Source: JAJPKK01 sp963800215
GTDB taxonomy: Bacteria; Pseudomonadota; Alphaproteobacteria; Rhizobiales; Xanthobacteraceae
NCBI GenBank assembly: GCA_963800215.1
Contig: CAWCZY010000010.1
Location: 327,347-391,346 of the forward strand
DNA: 64,000 bases
Reading direction: 5' to 3'
Numbering within the stretch: position 1 is the stretch's first letter; each line of letters begins with the position of its first letter. The notes beneath the pieces are model-generated. The model was not told where the DNA came from. It was given only the letters and a program-made list of their open reading frames with translations, and made no database searches. Shown here piece by piece: positions 1-10,982 of the stretch. Made by a program: the position numbers and the translations under genes.

Positions 1-383
1 GTCGCATCACTACGGCCTTCGCGTCGCCAATGTGTTCCATGCCGGCGACGGCAATCTCCATCCGCTGATCCTCTACGATGCCAATCAGCCGGGGGAGCTG
101 GAGCGCGCGGAGGCGTTCGGCGCCGACATCCTCAAGCTGTGCGTCGAGGTCGGCGGCGTGCTCACCGGCGAGCATGGCGTCGGGGTCGAGAAGCGGGACC
201 TGATGCCGGTGATGTTCTCCGAGATCGACCTCGATCACCAGCAGCGCGTCAAATGCGCGTTCGACGAGCAAGGGCCTGCTCAATCCCGGCAAGGTGTTTC
301 CGACGCTCCATAACTGCGCCGAGCTCGGCCGCATGCATGTGAGCGGCGGACGCGTGCCGTTTCCCGATATCCCACGTTTCTGA
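1..383 (+). CDS. glcD: Glycolate oxidase subunit GlcD, C-terminal part
   Basis: FAD-binding subunit of glycolate oxidase, which oxidises glycolate to glyoxylate together with GlcE and GlcF. Only the C-terminal end is in the window. The visible protein reads FHAGDGNLHPLI and then LTGEHGVGVEKR, both typical of the FAD-oxidase C-terminal domain shared by GlcD and D-lactate dehydrogenases. The frame breaks near 268, in a G-run. With one G fewer it continues as QGLLNPGKVFPT and ends at the TGA at 381-383. glcE follows after 15 bases, so the three subunits form one operon. D-lactate dehydrogenase is the alternative family name, but the glcE and glcF neighbours decide for GlcD. Confidence 0.85.
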
Positions 384-398
384 TCCGCGATCCCTGCG

Positions 399-1621
399 AT
401 GGACGATACGATCAAGCCCCGCGACCGCAACGACATCGAGGCTGCCGTGCAATGGGCGCTCGGCGGCGGCAAATCGCTCGAGGTCATCGGCCGCGGCTCC
501 AAGCGCGCGCTCGGCCGCCCCGCGCAGCACGACGCGACCCTCGACCTGTCCGCGCTGTCCGGGCGTGACGCTCTACGAGCCTCAGGAGCTGGTGCTGTCG
601 GCGAAGGCGGGCACGCCGCTTGCCGAGATCGATGCGCTGCTGGCCGCCCAGGGCCAGGCGCTGGCGTTCGAGCCGATGGATTACGGGCCCGTGCTCGGAG
701 AGCCCGAGGGCCGAAGCACCATCGGCGGCGTCATCGCGGCCAACCTGTCGGGGCCGCGGCGCATCAAGGTGGGTACGGCGCGCGACCATTTTCTCGGCGT
801 GACCGCTGTTTCCGGGCGCGGCGAGACGTTCAAGTCGGGCGGCCGGGTGGTCAAGAACGTCACCGGCTACGATCTGTGCAAGCTGCTGGCGGGCTCCTGG
901 GGTACATTGGGGATCATGACCGACGTCACGCTCAAGGTGCTGCCGCAGCCGGAGACGGAGGCGACGCTCGTCCTGTATCGGCCTCAACGAGCGGGAGGCC
1001 GGCGAGGCCATGACCAAGGCGATGGGATCGTCCTTCGACGTGTCCGGCGCCGCGCATCTGCCCGATTACCTGGCGGCGCGTCTGGACGGCGTCGGCCGCT
1101 CCGATGCCGCGACCCTGTTGCGGATCGAAGGGATCAAGCCCTCGGTGGTCCACCGCATCGAAGGGCTCGAACGCGAACTGCGGCCGAGGCCCCGCGATGG
1201 CGAAGCTGGACGAACGCGCCTCGCGCGCAATTGTGGCGCGCGATCCGCGACGCCAAGCCGTTGGCCGCAGATACCGAGGCCGGCGCGCGGCCGCTGTGGC
1301 GCATCTCCACCGCGCCGAGCGCAGGCTGGCGAGATCGTGGCGCGGATCTCGCCGGCATCGCAGCTGTTCTTCGACTGGGCCGGAGGACTGGTATGGGTCG
1401 CGCCGCCGGCAGCGCCGGATTGCGGTGCCGCCGCGATCCGCCGCGCCATGGCCGAGATGGGCGGCCACGCCACGCTGGTGCGCGGGCCGGCTGCCGCCAG
1501 GGCCACCATCGACGTGTTCGAGCCGGCCGAGGGCGCGCTCGGGGCGCTGACCAAGCGCGTCAAGGAGAGCTTCGATCCCAAGGGCGTGCTCAACCCCGGG
1601 CGGATGTGGGCGGGCGTATAG
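399..1621 (+). CDS. glcE: Glycolate oxidase subunit GlcE (frame-shifted)
   Basis: FAD-binding subunit GlcE of glycolate oxidase. The ATG at 399 opens MDDTIKPRDRNDIEAAVQWA. The FAD-binding fold follows, with STIGGVIAANLSGPRR and later GGRVVKNVTGYDLCKL. The end reads FDPKGVLNPGRMWAGV before TAG at 1619-1621. No single frame carries the protein. It moves between frames near 565, near 985 and again between about 1200 and 1350. The homology is continuous across the breaks, so these look like single-base errors. The repaired length, about 405 residues, is normal for GlcE. It sits between glcD and glcF with short spacers. It is often shorter and less conserved than GlcD but shares its N-terminal fold. 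Confidence 0.85.
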
Positions 1622-1623
1622 AC

Positions 1624-2946
1624 ATGCAGACGTCGTTCTCTCTCGCCCAACTCGCCGATCCCGCCATCGCGGAGGCCGACAAGATCCTGCGGGCCTGCGT
1701 GCATTGCGGTTTTTGCACCGCGACCTGCCCGACCTATCTGCTGCTCGGGGACGAAGACGATTCGCCGCGCGGACGCATCTATCTCATCAAGGACATGCTC
1801 GAAAAGAGCGAGCCGGCGCGCCGCGAAGTCGTCAAGCACATCGATCGCTGCCTGTCCTGCCTGTCCTGCATGACGACCTGCCCATCGGGCGTCCACTACA
1901 TGCATCTCGTCGATCATGCCCGCGCCCATGTGGAGAAGACCTACCGCCGGCCCTATTTCGACCGGTTGCTGCGTACCATGCTCCTGAAGGTGCTGCCCGA
2001 TCCGAAGCTGTTCCGGCTGGCGCTGTTCGCCGCCTTGCTGGCGAAGCCGCTGGGGCCGCTGTTGGGTCTTGCCGGGCTCAAGCGACTGGTCGTCGCGATG
2101 CTCGAGCTTGGCGCCGGCACGGTTTCCGCGCCGCAGGTCGCGGTCGCAGAAGACGTTCTCCTGCGCCATGGCCGCGGCGCGGGCAGGGTCGCGCTGCTGT
2201 CGGGGTGCGTCGCCAATGCGCTGGCGCCGGAAATCAACGCCGCCGCCATACGCGTTCTCAATCGCCACGGTTTCGATGTCGTGATCGCGGCGGGCGAAGG
2301 ATGTTGTGGATCACTCGCCCACCACATGGGCCATGAAACCGAGGCGCATGCCGCGGCGCGGCGCAATATCTCCGCGTGGATAAATGAAATCGACGGCGAA
2401 GGATTGGATGCGATACTGACGACGGCTGTCGGGCTGCGGCACGACCATGAAGGATTACGGCTTCATGTTCCGCACCGAGCAGACATCGCCGGCGACGCCG
2501 CAAGGGTCAGCAGCCTGGTCCGGGACATATCAGAATTCATAAGCGAAATCAGACATTTGAAACTATGTCGTCCGGCCGCCTCTGGCGGTCGCCTACCACG
2601 CCGCCTGCTCGTTGCAGCACGGCCAGAAGATCACGGTCGCTGCCGAAGCGAGATGCTTGCCAGGGCCGGCTTCGCGGTCAAGGAAATTCCCGAGGGCCAC
2701 ATCTGCTGCGGGTCGGCCGGAACTTACAACCTTTTGCAGCCCGATTTGGCAAATCGGTTGCGTGATCGCAAAATCGCGCATATCCAAGAGATTGCGCCTG
2801 ATTTGATTGCGGCCGGAAATATCGGCTGCATCACCCAGATCGCAGCGGGCATTGGTATTCCGGTTGTTCATCCGATCGAATTAATCGACTGGGCGACCGG
2901 AGGGCCGGCGCCAAGGGCGCTCGAAAGTAGGGGCCGTCCGATGTGA
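1624..2946 (+). CDS. glcF: Glycolate oxidase iron-sulfur subunit GlcF
   Basis: Iron-sulfur subunit that passes electrons from the flavin subunits towards the quinone pool. The ATG at 1624 lies two bases after the glcE stop. Two ferredoxin-type 4Fe-4S motifs are clear near the N-terminus (CVHCGFCTATCP and CLSCLSCMTTCPSG). Two cysteine-rich CCG domains follow (GEGCCGSLAHHMGH and, at the end, HICCGSAGTYNLLQP). Between about 2425 and 2650 the frame slips and returns. There the other frames read GCGTTMKDYGFMFRT and VAYHAACSLQHGQKIT, the expected conserved blocks, so the open frame through this stretch is scrambled locally. Total length (about 440 residues) is normal. Confidence 0.9.
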   Translation: MQTSFSLAQLADPAIAEADKILRACVHCGFCTATCPTYLLLGDEDDSPRGRIYLIKDMLEKSEPARREVVKHIDRCLSCLSCMTTCPSGVHYMHLVDHARAHVEKTYRRPYFDRLLRTMLLKVLPDPKLFRLALFAALLAKPLGPLLGLAGLKRLVVAMLELGAGTVSAPQVAVAEDVLLRHGRGAGRVALLSGCVANALAPEINAAAIRVLNRHGFDVVIAAGEGCCGSLAHHMGHETEAHAAARRNISAWINEIDGEGLDAILTTAVGLRHDHEGLRLHVPHRADIAGDAARVSSLVRDISEFISEIRHLKLCRPAASGGRLPRRLLVAARPEDHGRCRSEMLARAGFAVKEIPEGHICCGSAGTYNLLQPDLANRLRDRKIAHIQEIAPDLIAAGNIGCITQIAAGIGIPVVHPIELIDWATGGPAPRALESRGRPM

Positions 2947-3056
2947 TCGGCAGCCCGCGTTTGTCGACTTAAGAGTTCCACACAGCGCAGCTAATCGAGA
3001 TTTGATTATCCCGGTGTGTATCGGAAGGTCAGCCGCAACGATCGGGAGGACGATCA

Positions 3057-3880
3057 TGGCGAAGAAGGCAAAGAAAACGAAGAAGAAAGGCGAAGAAGGA
3101 AAAGAAGGCGAAGAAAATGGCCGCGGTGAAGGCCGCTTCGAAGAAGAAGTCCGCGGTGAAGAAGCCGGCCAAGAAGGCGGCGAAGAAGGCAGCCAAGAAG
3201 CCGTCCAAGAAGGCCGCCGCCAAGCGGGCCTCCGCGAAAAAGGCCGCCAAGGCGCCGGCCAAGAAAACGGCCGCGAAAAAGCCTCCCGCGAAAAAGGTGG
3301 TCGCGAAGAGGGCTCCGGCAAGAAAGCCGGTCGTGATCGCCCCGGCGTCCAAGCCTGCGCGAAGCCGCCGGTTGCCGCCGCGCCCAAAGCCAGTCGCACT
3401 CCAAGCCTGCTGCGCCCCAGCCTGCCGCCCCCAAGCCGGCTGCACCCAAAGTTGCTGCGCCGATTTCCAAGCCGGCTCCGTCGACGATCGCGCCTAAGCC
3501 CATTCGCCTGCGCCGGCGCCGAAACCGGACATGGCGCCGGCGTCGCCCAAGCCGGTAGCCGCCGGCGCCGAAGCCGGCCTCGGCACCCGTTGCGCCGTCG
3601 AGCCCGATCGCCTATGGCCCCGTCACCTATGGCCCTGCGCGCCGTTGCGCCCGGCCGCCCGGCCCGCTGCTCCTCGGCCCCTGCCTCAGCCCCTGCGGCC
3701 CCCGGCCGGTGGTCCGCCGGCCGCGCCGCGGCCCGCGGCTCCGCCTGCACGCCCGCGCATGCGGCTTCGCAGCCGGCGCCCCACGTGCCTCCGCGGCCGG
3801 CGCCTGCGCCGTCGCCGAGCGGCACATCGACGCCCGGATCGGGAACCGGCCACGGGCCGTCCGGTTCGAGCGGCTCATGA
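3057..3880 (+). CDS. Histone H1-like Lys/Ala/Pro-rich protein (frame-shifted)
   Basis: A very basic low-complexity protein. The ATG at 3057 gives MAKKAKKTKKK. After a frame slip near 3090 the reading continues for about 70 residues as KKPAKKAAKKAAKKP-type repeats, the AAKKP pattern of eukaryotic H1 tails and of bacterial H1-like proteins. Beyond about 3340 it becomes Pro/Ala-rich and ends in a Ser/Gly/Thr tail (TPGSGTGHGPSGSSGS) before TGA at 3878-3880. The middle part changes frame more than once. The likely role, from known H1-like proteins, is nonspecific DNA binding and compaction. No enzyme domain is visible. The exact C-terminal half is uncertain because low-complexity DNA stays open in several frames. 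Confidence 0.6.
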
Positions 3881-4036
3881 TGGCGGTCGGTGCGAGCCGG
3901 CGGCTGCGCCGGCCCGTCAATTCCCCGAAGCGTAAGCTGGTCAGCTCCGCGCCCCGTTGCGGCCCCAGTTGCCTCGCGGAGTTGCGACGTGACATCACAT
4001 CGTCGCCGGATCCGGCCAGGTGTATCCGGCGAGCAC

Positions 4037-5113
4037 TCAGGCCGCCGCCTTCTTGCGGTTGGCTTCCAGCCGCGCATCGACCAACGCCACCTGCGCATCG
4101 ATGGCCGGCAAGGCTCAGGCCCTTCTGCCGGGCGATCAGCTGCACCAGCTTGTCGGCGCGCTCGATATTGGTCGCGCCGTTCTGCAGCGCGCGCGCGGCC
4201 GAGGCCGGACGCGACAGGCTTTCGCGCGGCGGCGGCGTATTTCTCGAACGGCACCAGGTCGGAGGGCTTGGCGCCGAGCTTGACGCACAGGTCGAACACG
4301 AAATTGTAGACCGCGCGCGCCTCTTCGAGGTTGCTGTGCACCGCTTCCTGCGCGGTGCGCATGCCGTCCTTGGTGATGCAGCGGTAGTTGCCGGCGAGCA
4401 GCATCGACCATTTGGCGAGCGGCACGAAGATCGAATCGTGCACGCGCAGCTTCACCGGCAGTTCGATCTTGCCCTCGGGCGTATCGAAGCGCACCGCGTC
4501 GATATCCTTCTCGATCTGGCGCAGGATGGCGGTGTATTTGTCGTTGTCGAATTTGGCGACCTTGAAATTGGTCGGCAGCGTGACCATCAGCACGTTGACC
4601 TTTTCATCCGGCGGGCGGATCGCCTGCGGGTCCGGGACTGCACAGCGTCAGCAGGGCGGGATCGAAATGGTCCCACACGGTCGGATCGGTATAGGCCGGC
4701 TTGAGCGCGTCGTAATCGAGCCCGGGAATCCGCTTCACGTAGGGCAGCGGCGGCATGTTCATGATCGACATGCACGGAACCTTGGAGGTCGCCACCGCGT
4801 CGAGCAGCTCGCGCACGCCGGGCGAACGGTACTGCGGCTCCTGCATCGCAAGCCCGACCAGATCGTAATCCTTGGGGTTGACGTTGGCCGCGCCGCCGGC
4901 GGTGACTTTGCCCGGCAGCTTGCGCGAATCGATCTCGATCGGGTCCTTGCGGCCCTTGACCGGCAGGCGCACGCGGAAGCCCTCGGCGTTGATCAGGTCG
5001 GCCTCGGCCGGCAGGCACACCAGGTGAACCGAATGTCCGCCGAACATGATCTTCGAGGCCAGCAGCGACCCGTAGGAGGCGCCCATGATCAGAATTTTGT
5101 ACGTCGCCGCCAT
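4037..5113 (-). CDS. Ketopantoate reductase-like NAD(P)-binding protein (frame-shifted)
   Basis: The protein begins MAATYKILIMGASYGSLLAS, a Rossmann nucleotide-binding start of the ApbA/PanE (2-dehydropantoate 2-reductase) type. The start at 5113 is chosen because a strong GGGAGGAG Shine-Dalgarno sequence precedes it by about seven bases. After a slip near 4630 it continues VNVLMVTLPTNFKVAKFD and VRFDTPEGKIELPVKLRVHD, then an alpha-helical C-terminal domain. Another slip near 4200 leads to an end reading NRKKAAA before TGA at 4037-4039. The repaired length is about 358 residues. Reduction of a 2-keto acid is the family expectation, but the real substrate is unknown, and conserved oxidoreductase of unknown substrate is the safest name. 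It is convergent with the histone-like gene. Confidence 0.65.
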
Positions 5114-5680
5114 AGCAAACTCCTCCCTGTCGCTCATTGCCTATCGCTCATTGTTGAAAATTCGAGAGAGTTCCGTCTCGTGGCCTGCATGAGCGTTCTG
5201 GACCCGGCCTTGCCGCCCCGTTCAAGCCTCGAGCCATCGGGTCATCGATTGCTCCTGCCGATCATAACGTTCGATACGCCTTTTTGGTTACCGCCAGCAT
5301 TAACCGACGACCTCTCGTCTGCATCGTCTGCGTGGCGGGCTCGCGCAACGATCGGTTGCAGCGGAATTCTGGGGGTGTGAGGGACGGACATTCCCGATTT
5401 TGAAGCTGGTAAGCAGGACCTGCGAAGCTGCACGGCCGGCCTTCAACAGGATTCGTCATGGTATCCGAATGCTGGCAAACATCCAATACCCTTCGCTTGG
5501 GCATCATGCGCCGGCCGTTTGCCGGCCATAAGTAGAGATACGAGCTGGTCCCGACCTCTACCGCACGGCAATATCGTCGCCTACATCAGCATCCGTCGGA
5601 TGCCTCGTTCGGGTCCGTTCCAACCACGCTGGTCCCGGCCGTGCCGCCTCGGGCGATCGGGACAACGGGAGTTTTTCGCA
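5114..5680. other. Intergenic region between divergent genes
   Basis: The 567 bases between the reductase-like gene and clpB hold the 5' regions of both. A short GC-rich palindrome (GCCGGC twice, around 5511-5527) is present. I see no convincing heat-shock promoter or coding sequence. Confidence 0.4.
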
Positions 5681-8276
5681 ATGAATTTCGAGAAGTACAC
5701 CGACCGCGCCCGCGGCTTCGTCCAATCCGCCCAATCGCTCGCCCTGCGCGAAGGCCACCAGCAGTTCGGCACCGAGCATCTGCTCAAGGTCCTGCTCGAC
5801 GACCCCGAGGGGTTGGCCGCAGGGCTCATCGACCGTTCCGGCGGCCGCTCGCGCGAGGCGCTGGCCGCCGTCGAGGCGGCACTCGCCAAGCGTCCCAAGG
5901 TCGAGGGAAGCGGGGCCGGCCAGCTCTACATGGAGCCGGCACTGGCGCGCGTGTTCGAGACCGCGGAGAAAGTCGCGGACAAGGCCGGCGACAGCTTCGT
6001 GACCGTCGAGCGCCTGCTGCTCGCGCTCGCGCTGGAAAAGGACTCCGAGGCCGGCAAGATCCTGGCCAAAGCCGGGGTGACGCCGCAGAACCTCAATGCC
6101 GCGATCGAGGCGCTGCGCAAGGGCCGCACCGCCGATTCGGCGTCGGCCGAGAACGCCTATGACGCGCTCAAGAAATACGGCCGCGATCTCACCCAGGCGG
6201 CACGCGACGGCAAGCTCGATCCGGTGATCGGCCGCGACGAGGAGATCCGGCGCACCATCCAGGTGCTGTCGCGCCGGACCAAGAACAATCCGGTGCTGAT
6301 CGGCGAGCCCGGCGTCGGCAAGACCGCCATCGTGGAAGGCCTCGCGCTGCGCATCGTCAATGGCGACGTACCGGAGAGCCTCAATGACAAGAAGCTGATC
6401 GCCCTCGACATGGGCGCGCTGATCGCCGGCGCGAAATATCGCGGCGAGTTCGAGGAGCGACTCAAGGCGGTGCTGCAGGAGGTGACGTCGTCGGACGGCA
6501 ACATCATCCTGTTCATCGACGAGATGCACACGCTGGTCGGCGCCGGCAAGGCCGACGGCGCCATGGACGCCTCCAATCTGCTCAAGCCGGCCTTGGCGCG
6601 CGGCGAATTGCACTGCATCGGCGCCACCACGCTCGACGAATACAAGAAGCACGTCGAGAAGGACGCGGCGCTGGCGCGGCGATTCCAGCCGGTGTTCGTG
6701 TCGGAGCCGAGCGTCGAGGATACGGTCTCGATCCTGCGCGGGCTGAAAGACAAATACGAGCAGCATCACGGCGTGACCATCACCGATTCCGCGATCGTCG
6801 CGGCGGCGACGCTGTCGAACCGCTACATCACCGACCGCTTCCTCCCCGACAAGGCGATCGACCTCATCGACGAGGCGGCGGCGCGGCTCAAGATGCAGGT
6901 CGATTCCAAGCCGGAGGCGCTCGACTCCATCGATCGCGACATCGTGCGGCTGCGCATCGAGCAGGAGGCGCTCAAGAAGGAGCGCGACGCGGCCTCGCGC
7001 GACCGCCTCAAGACGCTGGAAAAGGAGCTCAAGGACCTCGAGAAGAGTTCGGCCGATCTCACCAGCCGATGGAAGTCGGAAAAGGAGAAGCTGTCGGAGG
7101 CGCAGAAGCTCAAGACCGAGCTCGAGCAGTTGCGCACCGAACTCGCCAATGCGCAGCGCAAGCGGCGAATACCAGCGCGCCGGCGAGCTCGCCTATGGCC
7201 GCATCCCCGAGCTGGAAAAGAAGCTCAAGTCGATCGAATCCGCCGAAGGCAAGAGCGCGATGGTCGAGGAAGCCGTCACCGCCGACCACATCGCCCAGGT
7301 GGTGTCGCGCTGGACCGGCGTGCCGGTCGAACGCATGCTGGAAGGCGAGAAGGAAAAGCTCCTGCACATGGAGGACAGCCTCTCCTCCCGCGTCATCGGT
7401 CAGGCCGAGGCGGTGCGTGCGGTGTCGACGGCGGTGCGCCGTGCCCGCGCCGGGCTTCAGGACCCGCATCGCCCGATCGGCTCGTTCATTTTCCTGGGGC
7501 CCACCGGCGTCGGCAAGACCGAGCTGACCAAGGCGCTCGCCGCATTCTTGTTCGACGACGAGAACGCGATGGTCCGCCTCGACATGTCCGAATACATGGA
7601 GAAGCATTCGGTGGCGCGGCTGATCGGCGCGCCGCCCGGCTATGTCGGCTATGAGGAGGGCGGCGCGCTGACCGAAGCGGTGCGGCGGCGGCCCTACCAG
7701 GTCGTGCTGTTCGACGAGATCGAGAAGGCCCATCCGGACGTGTTCAATGTGCTGCTGCAGGTTCTCGACGACGGCCGCCTCACCGACGGCCAGGGTCACA
7801 CCGTCGATTTCCGCAATACGCTGATCGTGATGACCTCCAATCTCGGCGCGGAATACCTCGTCAACCAGCCCGAGGGGCAGGACAGCGACGTCGTCCGCGA
7901 TCTCGTGATGGGCGCGGTGCGGGCGCATTTCCGGCCGGAGTTCCTCAACCGGGTCGACGAGATCATCCTGTTCCACCGGCTGCGCCGCGAGGACATGGCA
8001 CGCATCGTCGACATCCAGATCAAGGACCTCGACAAGCTCCTGGCCGACCGCAAGATCGTCATCGAGCTCGACAAGGAAGCGCGCGAGTGGCTCGCCGACA
8101 AGGGCTATGACCCCGCCTATGGAGCGCGGCCGCTGCGGCGGGTGATCCAAAAGACGCTTCAGGACCCGCTGGCCGAAATGATCCTGGCAGGCCGGGTGAA
8201 GGACGGCGAAAAGATCAAGGTCTCCGCGACCAAGTTCGGCCTCACCTTCAACGGCAAGGTGGCCGCCGCCGCGTGA
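5681..8276 (+). CDS. clpB: ATP-dependent disaggregase ClpB (one frameshift)
   Basis: ClpB is the Hsp104-type AAA+ chaperone that pulls proteins out of aggregates together with DnaK/DnaJ/GrpE in the cytoplasm. The start MNFEKYTDRARGFVQSAQ (ATG 5681) leads into the Clp N-domain. The first AAA+ module has the Walker A GEPGVGKT and Walker B ILFIDEMHTLVGAG. A coiled-coil middle domain, which separates ClpB from ClpA and ClpC, runs from about 6900 to 7180. The second AAA+ module has GPTGVGKTEL and VVLFDEIEKAHPDV, and the protein ends KFGLTFNGKVAAAA. One extra base near 7160 shifts the frame exactly in the middle domain. Removing it gives AQRKGEYQRAGELAYG. Repaired length is about 865-870 residues, as expected. 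Confidence 0.95.
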
Positions 8277-8289
8277 ACAGCGGCGCCGC

Positions 8290-8637
8290 CTATCCGTTCA
8301 TCCAGTTGCGAACCTGGGCGACGAAGGCGCTCGCGGCACTTTTCGGCAGGCCGCCGACGGTCAGGGGATTGATGCCGCCGCTGCTTTCGATGCTGATGGA
8401 GTCCCAGATCAAGCCGCGCTGATGGGTGACTTCGGCGAGGTGGGACATTGGCAGATGCTCGTCCTGGCGCGTCCATGGCGTGAGCCAGAAGCCCACCTTG
8501 ACCAGCGTGATGCCGAGATGGTCCGCCGAGAGGTGGCTCGGAAACACGAATTCGGTGAAGCGCAGCTTGCACATCGCCCACAGCCGGCTGGTGTGAACGT
8601 GGATGGTCGGGCCGGTGGCGTTGGAGGTCTGGCTCAT
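8290..8637 (-). CDS. Conserved hypothetical protein downstream of M23 peptidase
   Basis: A 115-residue soluble protein (MSQTSNATGPTIHVHTSRLW at the start, FVAQVRNWMNG at the end) with an intact frame. The ATG at 8637 lies one base after the TAG of the M23 peptidase gene, so the two are almost certainly co-transcribed. No signal peptide or membrane segment is visible. The middle has alternating beta-like stretches (LTPWTRQDEHLPMSHLAEVTH, split by polar turns) but I do not recognise a family. A role linked to cell-envelope maintenance is only a guess from the operon. Confidence 0.6.
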   Translation of the reverse strand: MSQTSNATGPTIHVHTSRLWAMCKLRFTEFVFPSHLSADHLGITLVKVGFWLTPWTRQDEHLPMSHLAEVTHQRGLIWDSISIESSGGINPLTVGGLPKSAASAFVAQVRNWMNG

Positions 8638-8638
8638 G

Positions 8639-10565
8639 CTAGCGCGAACCGCCGCCCGACTGGGCGACGCGGGACGGCGACTGGGCCATCATGCCGTCGA
8701 GGCGGTCGCGCTCGTGCTCGAAGCTGCTGAGCACCGTTCCTTCGAGCTCGCGCCCGCGGGGCAGCTTGATGCGCATGGGGTCGACGAAGCGGCCGTTGAC
8801 CAGGATTTCGAAGTGCACATGGGCGCCGGTCGAGTGACCGGTCGAGCCGACATAGCCGATCACCTGGCCCTGGCGGACCCGCGCGCCCGGCTCCATGCCG
8901 CGGGCGAACGCGGTCATGTGGCCATAGGCGGTCTCATAGCCGTTCATGTGCTTGATGCGGATGTATTTGCCGTAGCCGGATTCCCAGCCGGCCTTCTCCA
9001 TCGTGCCGTTGCCGGAGGCATAGATGGGCGTCCCCATCGGCGCCGCCCAATCGATGCCGGTGTGCATCTTGGTGTAGCCGAAGATGGGATCGCGCCGCGA
9101 TCCGAACCCGGAGCGCATGATGGCGGTGGGTGTGGGTTTGCGCACCAGGAATTTCTTCGCGCTCTTGCCGGTCTCGTCATAGTAGTCGGCAATGCCGTCG
9201 TCGGGGGTGATGAAGCGGTAGAACTTCCTGGGCTCGCCGCCGACGGTGAGGGACGCGAACATCACATCGGCTTTGCCGTCGCTGTTTTCTTCGTCCCCGT
9301 AGAGCACTTCGAAGGAATCGCCCGGCTTGGCCTTGCGCTGGAAATCGACATCGTAGGAATAGACCCGGATCAGTTCCTCGATGACGCTCTTGGGTACCTG
9401 GTTGCGCAACGCGGTTTCATAGATGCTTTGATAGAGGCGAATGCCGGTGCCGTCATCCTCATCGTCGTCGTCGGCGGCGGCGTCCGCGTGGGACTCGGCG
9501 CTCTGGACGTCGACGGCGACATATTTGCCGAGATCGGACAAGCGCGACGACCGCCTCGATCGCGGTCTCGCCGACCAGCGTGACGCGCACCGGCTGCAGG
9601 CGCTGGCTGCCGCGGACGGGCGACAGCAGCACGCGGATCTTCTGGCCTTCCTTGAGATTGCCGTCGCGGCCGCGCGGCCCGAGCACCGCCGCGATCGCCT
9701 TGATCTCCTCGGGCGTCGCCCCGAGATCGCGCAGGATCGCGCCGAGCGTTTCGCCTTTCTTCATCACGATGTTGCGCTCGTTCCGCTGTTGCCGCCGGTC
9801 GCCTGGGGCGCGGTCTTTGCGAGCATCGTGATGTTTTCGGGCACGATCCGCGCTTCGAAGCCGGCATAAGGGTCGGCGGGCGCCTCCGCAGACGGCGTAG
9901 GCGAGCCTGCCGGGATTGATGCTCGCCAGGGCGAATTTGGGCGGAACCGACCCGGTGTAGTTGGCGGCGTCGCGGACCTTGCTCAGCACATCGTCCATCT
10001 GCACGATGGCCGCGAGCTTCAAGCGCGGCATCGCGCTCAGGAGGTCGCGGGTGACGAAGGAGACTTCGGCATTCGGGTCGCCTGCGCCTTCCTCGGCGGC
10101 CGGCGTTTCGTCGTCGCCCATATTGGCGAGCAGCCGCTGCGGATTGAACGGCGGAATTTTTGCCGACAATTCGGTCGCCGACAGCGCGAGGTTGCTGGAA
10201 ATCTTTATGAATGGCCGCACCCGCGGCACTTCGCGCTCGCCGACCTTGGTCATCGTGGTGACGCGGATCACGTGGCGGGCGGAATTGGTCTCGGCGACCG
10301 GAGGCAAGCGGTCGCTCTTGCGCGCAGTGGCGCGGCCGGCGAGGGCGCCGCGAGACGGCTCGACCCGTTCCGGATTGGCCGCGAAATGGGCTTCGCCGTC
10401 GAGCGCCGCAAAAACGGCGCCTCCCATCAGGGCGGCGCCGCACAGGCCGGCCAGGATCGTGCCGGAGAGCCACCGTACCGATACGCGGCGCCGGTCGAAA
10501 TCCCTGCGCAGGCCACCGTCCACGGACAACGGCGGTGCGTTGCCGAGTTCGATGGCGCCGGGCAT
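8639..10565 (-). CDS. M23-family peptidoglycan endopeptidase, membrane anchored (frame-shifted)
   Basis: Likely murein DD-endopeptidase that cuts peptide cross-links in the periplasm. The N-terminus has one membrane segment (VRWLSGTILAGLCGAALMGG), followed by a long linker. A LysM/OapA-like domain (VMKKGETLGAILRDLGA) and then a LytM/M23 domain follow. The zinc-site residues are visible: KMHTGIDWAAPMGTPIYA and, near the end, GAHVHFEILVNGRFVDP with HVH. The frame slips near 9850 and near 9540. The start at 10565 has a good AGGA sequence just upstream. An ATG at 10649 in the same frame would add 28 residues but has a weak site. Repaired length is about 640 residues. The lytic metal site appears intact, so this is probably an active enzyme rather than an EnvC/NlpD-like regulator. 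Confidence 0.85.
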
Positions 10566-10952
10566 GGCTTCCTGTGAATCGCGCCCCGTGCCGTGATCCA
10601 AACGCCCGTTCCCCCGTCCGCGCGGTCCACCCGTGAACCGCCGCCCCATTCCGCCCAGCCGCGAAAAGCCGATTATACCCTACGTTCCGGCTGCCGGCCG
10701 GACCGAGCTCAGTCGTGCGCCCAGGGCAGCCCCAGGCCATGCTTTTGCGTCGAACGTCCCATAAATCCGGACCGAGCGTCCGGCATATCCCCGTAGGTTA
10801 AGGAGGTGTGAAGATTGTGGCTGGAGTGCGGCAAAACCGTCAGTTCGGGCGGCGCCTGACGTGTCTGAGGTCGCGCATACACTACCCAAGGCTGCAGGTG
10901 CGGACGGGTATCCACAAATTCGTGGGGGTGAGAAAATCTGCATCCGACGTGG

Positions 10953-10982
10953 TTGACAAGGTTCGGGGCCGTCGCCTATATA
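10953..10982 (+). promoter_or_regulatory. Putative rRNA operon promoter
   Basis: A perfect -35 hexamer TTGACA (10953-10958) is followed after 17-18 bases by a -10 element in CTATATA (10976-10982). It lies about 410 bases before 16S, a usual place for an alphaproteobacterial rrn promoter. Position and sequence fit the housekeeping sigma factor. Confidence 0.75.

Noticed and set aside
565..2946. Apparent 793-residue fusion of GlcE and GlcF
   Set aside because: It is an accident of frame slips inside glcE. The true glcE stop (1619-1621) and the glcF ATG at 1624 are both present in their proper frames.
2881..4593. 570-residue minus-strand frame
   Set aside because: Only its first 170 residues are real (the C-terminal half of the reductase-like gene). 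The rest runs antisense through the low-complexity histone-like gene.
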